A stretch of DNA of 64,000 nt from Spongiibacter marinus. GTDB lineage: Bacteria > Pseudomonadota > Gammaproteobacteria > Pseudomonadales > Spongiibacteraceae. The notes beneath the pieces were generated by a model. It saw nothing but the letters and a program-made list of their open reading frames with translations. It searched no databases and was not told the DNA's origin. The DNA lies in contig NZ_JAFBBD010000006.1 in assembly GCF_016906995.1 (NCBI RefSeq), positions 62,001 to 126,000 on the forward strand. Reading direction: 5' to 3'. The number at the start of each line of letters is the position of its first letter. Position 1 is the stretch's first letter. Positions 62,795-64,000 of this stretch are shown here, one piece after another. The position numbers and the translations under genes were made by a program.

Positions 62795-63771
62795 CACCCA
62801 TTGCTGCAATTACTGCCAACGGCGTCGCGCTGGCGAGCGAAGTGCAAAAGCGCATTATCAGCGTGAGTTACCACGACGCCAGCGGCACCACCGCTGACCA
62901 GTTGGTGCTGGAGCTGGACGACAGTGACGGTACCCTGAACATTCCCCCAAAGGGCGCGGTACTCAGCCTGCAGTTGGGTTTCCGGGACAAGGCCCTGCAC
63001 AACAAGGGCACATTTACCGTTGACGATGTGGAGCACGCGGGGCCGCCAGACAAGCTGATTATTACCGCCCGCAGCGCGAACTTCCGCGAAGAGTTCAAGT
63101 CCCTGCGCTCTACCCATTGGGAGCCTGGCACTACCTTGGGTGCGCTGGTGGCAACCATTGCCGAGCGCTACAACCTGGCGCCGAAGGTGGCCCCCGATCT
63201 GGCCGATGTCGCGCTGGCGCAACTCAACCAAACCGCTGAATCAGACAGCGCCTTTCTCAACCGCATTGGCAAACAGTTTGACGCCGTGGCCACCAGCAAA
63301 AATGGCTACCTGTTGTTTTTCCCCAAGGGGCAGGGCGCCACTGCCAGCGGCGCGGCCTTGCCAATGGCCACCATTACCAAAAACCAGACCACAGACCATC
63401 GCTACAAAACCGCCGACCGCAACAGCCGCTTCACCGGCGTGACCGCTCGCTGGTACAACAACGACACCGCCCAGACCGAGACCGTGACCGTGGGTGAGGC
63501 GGGCTACACCAAACAAATTCGCGACCCATTGCCAGATGGGCAGCAAGCGGGTGAGGCGGCAAAAGCCGAGTGGGCACGTATTCAGCGCGGCGACGCCACC
63601 ATGAGCATTACCGTGGAGCCAGGCCTCCCCGAGCTGGTAAACGGCCAACCAGTGGCGCTGAGCGGCTGGAAGGGGGATATCGACGCCCACAATTGGGTGA
63701 TCGAGGACTTAAACCACACCGTCAGCGACGGCGGGTTGGTCACGGCGGTGGAGTTGGTCACGAAGAGGTAG
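62791..63771 (+). CDS. D: Tail protein D, late gene D (P2 GpD-like)
   Basis: The 326-residue baseplate hub protein of P2 type has MTPIAAITANGVALASEVQK, ADQLVLELDDSDGTLNIPPK, NRIGKQFDAVATSKNGYLLF and a closing GWKGDIDAHNWVIEDLNHTV. It is the last gene of the FI operon. In P2 the ogr activator gene follows, but here the next gene is on the other strand. The nearby Ogr-type activator gene is thus missing or located elsewhere. Confidence 0.95.
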   Translation: MTPIAAITANGVALASEVQKRIISVSYHDASGTTADQLVLELDDSDGTLNIPPKGAVLSLQLGFRDKALHNKGTFTVDDVEHAGPPDKLIITARSANFREEFKSLRSTHWEPGTTLGALVATIAERYNLAPKVAPDLADVALAQLNQTAESDSAFLNRIGKQFDAVATSKNGYLLFFPKGQGATASGAALPMATITKNQTTDHRYKTADRNSRFTGVTARWYNNDTAQTETVTVGEAGYTKQIRDPLPDGQQAGEAAKAEWARIQRGDATMSITVEPGLPELVNGQPVALSGWKGDIDAHNWVIEDLNHTVSDGGLVTAVELVTKR

Positions 63772-63791
63772 TTTTTGTCAGGATCTTGACC

Positions 63792-63820
63792 AAAAAAAAG
63801 CCCCCTATGTTGGGAGCTTT
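63792..63820 (-). terminator. Terminator of the small minus-strand gene (and possibly of D)
   Basis: On the minus strand, AAAGC(T)CCC, a loop AACATA and GGG(G)GCTTT are followed by a run of eight T residues. The plus strand lacks a good T-run, so its action on the D transcript is uncertain. Confidence 0.8.
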
Positions 63821-63849
63821 CGTGAATATTCTATTTCTTTGAGAGCCTT

Positions 63850-63975
63850 TTATGCCGCAAGTAACTCTTCTTCGGCGGCGACAGTGGAAACAGCCTCGTT
63901 CCACATGTTGTCTAGCTCTTCAATAGCCTTAATGGCTTGGTTAAGAAGCTCTATGGTTTCAGCATAGTTACCCAT
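63850..63975 (-). CDS. Small acidic phage-encoded protein of unknown function
   Basis: A 41-residue reading frame (MGNYAETIELLNQAIKAIEE, then LDNMWNEAVSTVAAEEELLA, A) with an AGGAGG six bases before its ATG and a strong terminator just after it. It is very acidic, probably one helical hairpin, and ends before D on the opposite strand. No family is recognised. Position after D suggests an accessory or early gene. Confidence 0.65.
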   Translation of the reverse strand: MGNYAETIELLNQAIKAIEELDNMWNEAVSTVAAEEELLAA

Positions 63976-64000
63976 ATTTTGCCTCCTTGGCATTTCCCAG

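Noticed and set aside
63772-63849. An ogr-type late activator gene directly after D
   Set aside because: There is no room for it; the gap holds only a terminator and the end of the small minus-strand gene.

Overview
The window is a chromosomal segment of a Gammaproteobacterium followed by most of the structural half of a P2-like prophage. The host assignment rests on gene content: sucB-lpdA-sucCD, the tusBCD set and a separate tusA, epmC, xni, pdxB, trmA, gcvR-like, yheU, yadGH and the long form of queF. The mix of Pseudomonas-like and enterobacterial-like families suggests a marine, Cellvibrionales-type lineage. That last step is inference from memory and not a measurement.

Bases 1-39,450 are ordinary core genome. 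They hold the end of the 2-oxoglutarate dehydrogenase and succinyl-CoA synthetase operon; a TetR regulator with an AidB-type acyl-CoA dehydrogenase; htpG behind a near-consensus heat-shock promoter; gpsA-sixA-hydrolase; a PLP enzyme, folE, prmB, aroC and an MFS carrier. After these come a run of small conserved genes (gcvR-like, thiamine-binding protein, yheU, tusA), then epmC-xni-pdxB, a NAD-kinase-like protein, a methyltransferase, alaA and msrB. Two tandem tRNA-Glu genes and one tRNA-Gly, each with its own promoter, are followed by the yadGH exporter, queF, a small cluster with a dUTPase and a putative HTH-nuclease fusion, phhB, trmA, ybiB, tusDCB and yccA. Between 38.5 and 39.8 kb lie two small exported or anchored proteins and a 0.27 kb palindrome-ended element.

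Bases 39,985-64,000 are a P2-like prophage. Its left end is a 28-base tRNA 3' end (att core), followed by four short direct repeats, an AT-rich stretch and a cos site resembling that of P2. Then come Q and P (leftward) and O, N, M, L, X, endolysin, holin, R, S, V, W, J, I, tail spike, LamG-like protein, collar fibre, fibre chaperone, FI, FII, E/E', T, U and D (rightward). All head and tail genes look intact. No integrase, repressor or replication gene is present, so the early module and right attachment site should lie beyond base 64,000. Points of interest in the phage are a conserved dyad in front of the O/P, V and FI transcription units (probable late-promoter operator), a conserved -1 frameshift site at the end of E, an esterase-bearing tail-spike cassette inserted between I and the fibre gene, and an extra domain in the sheath protein.
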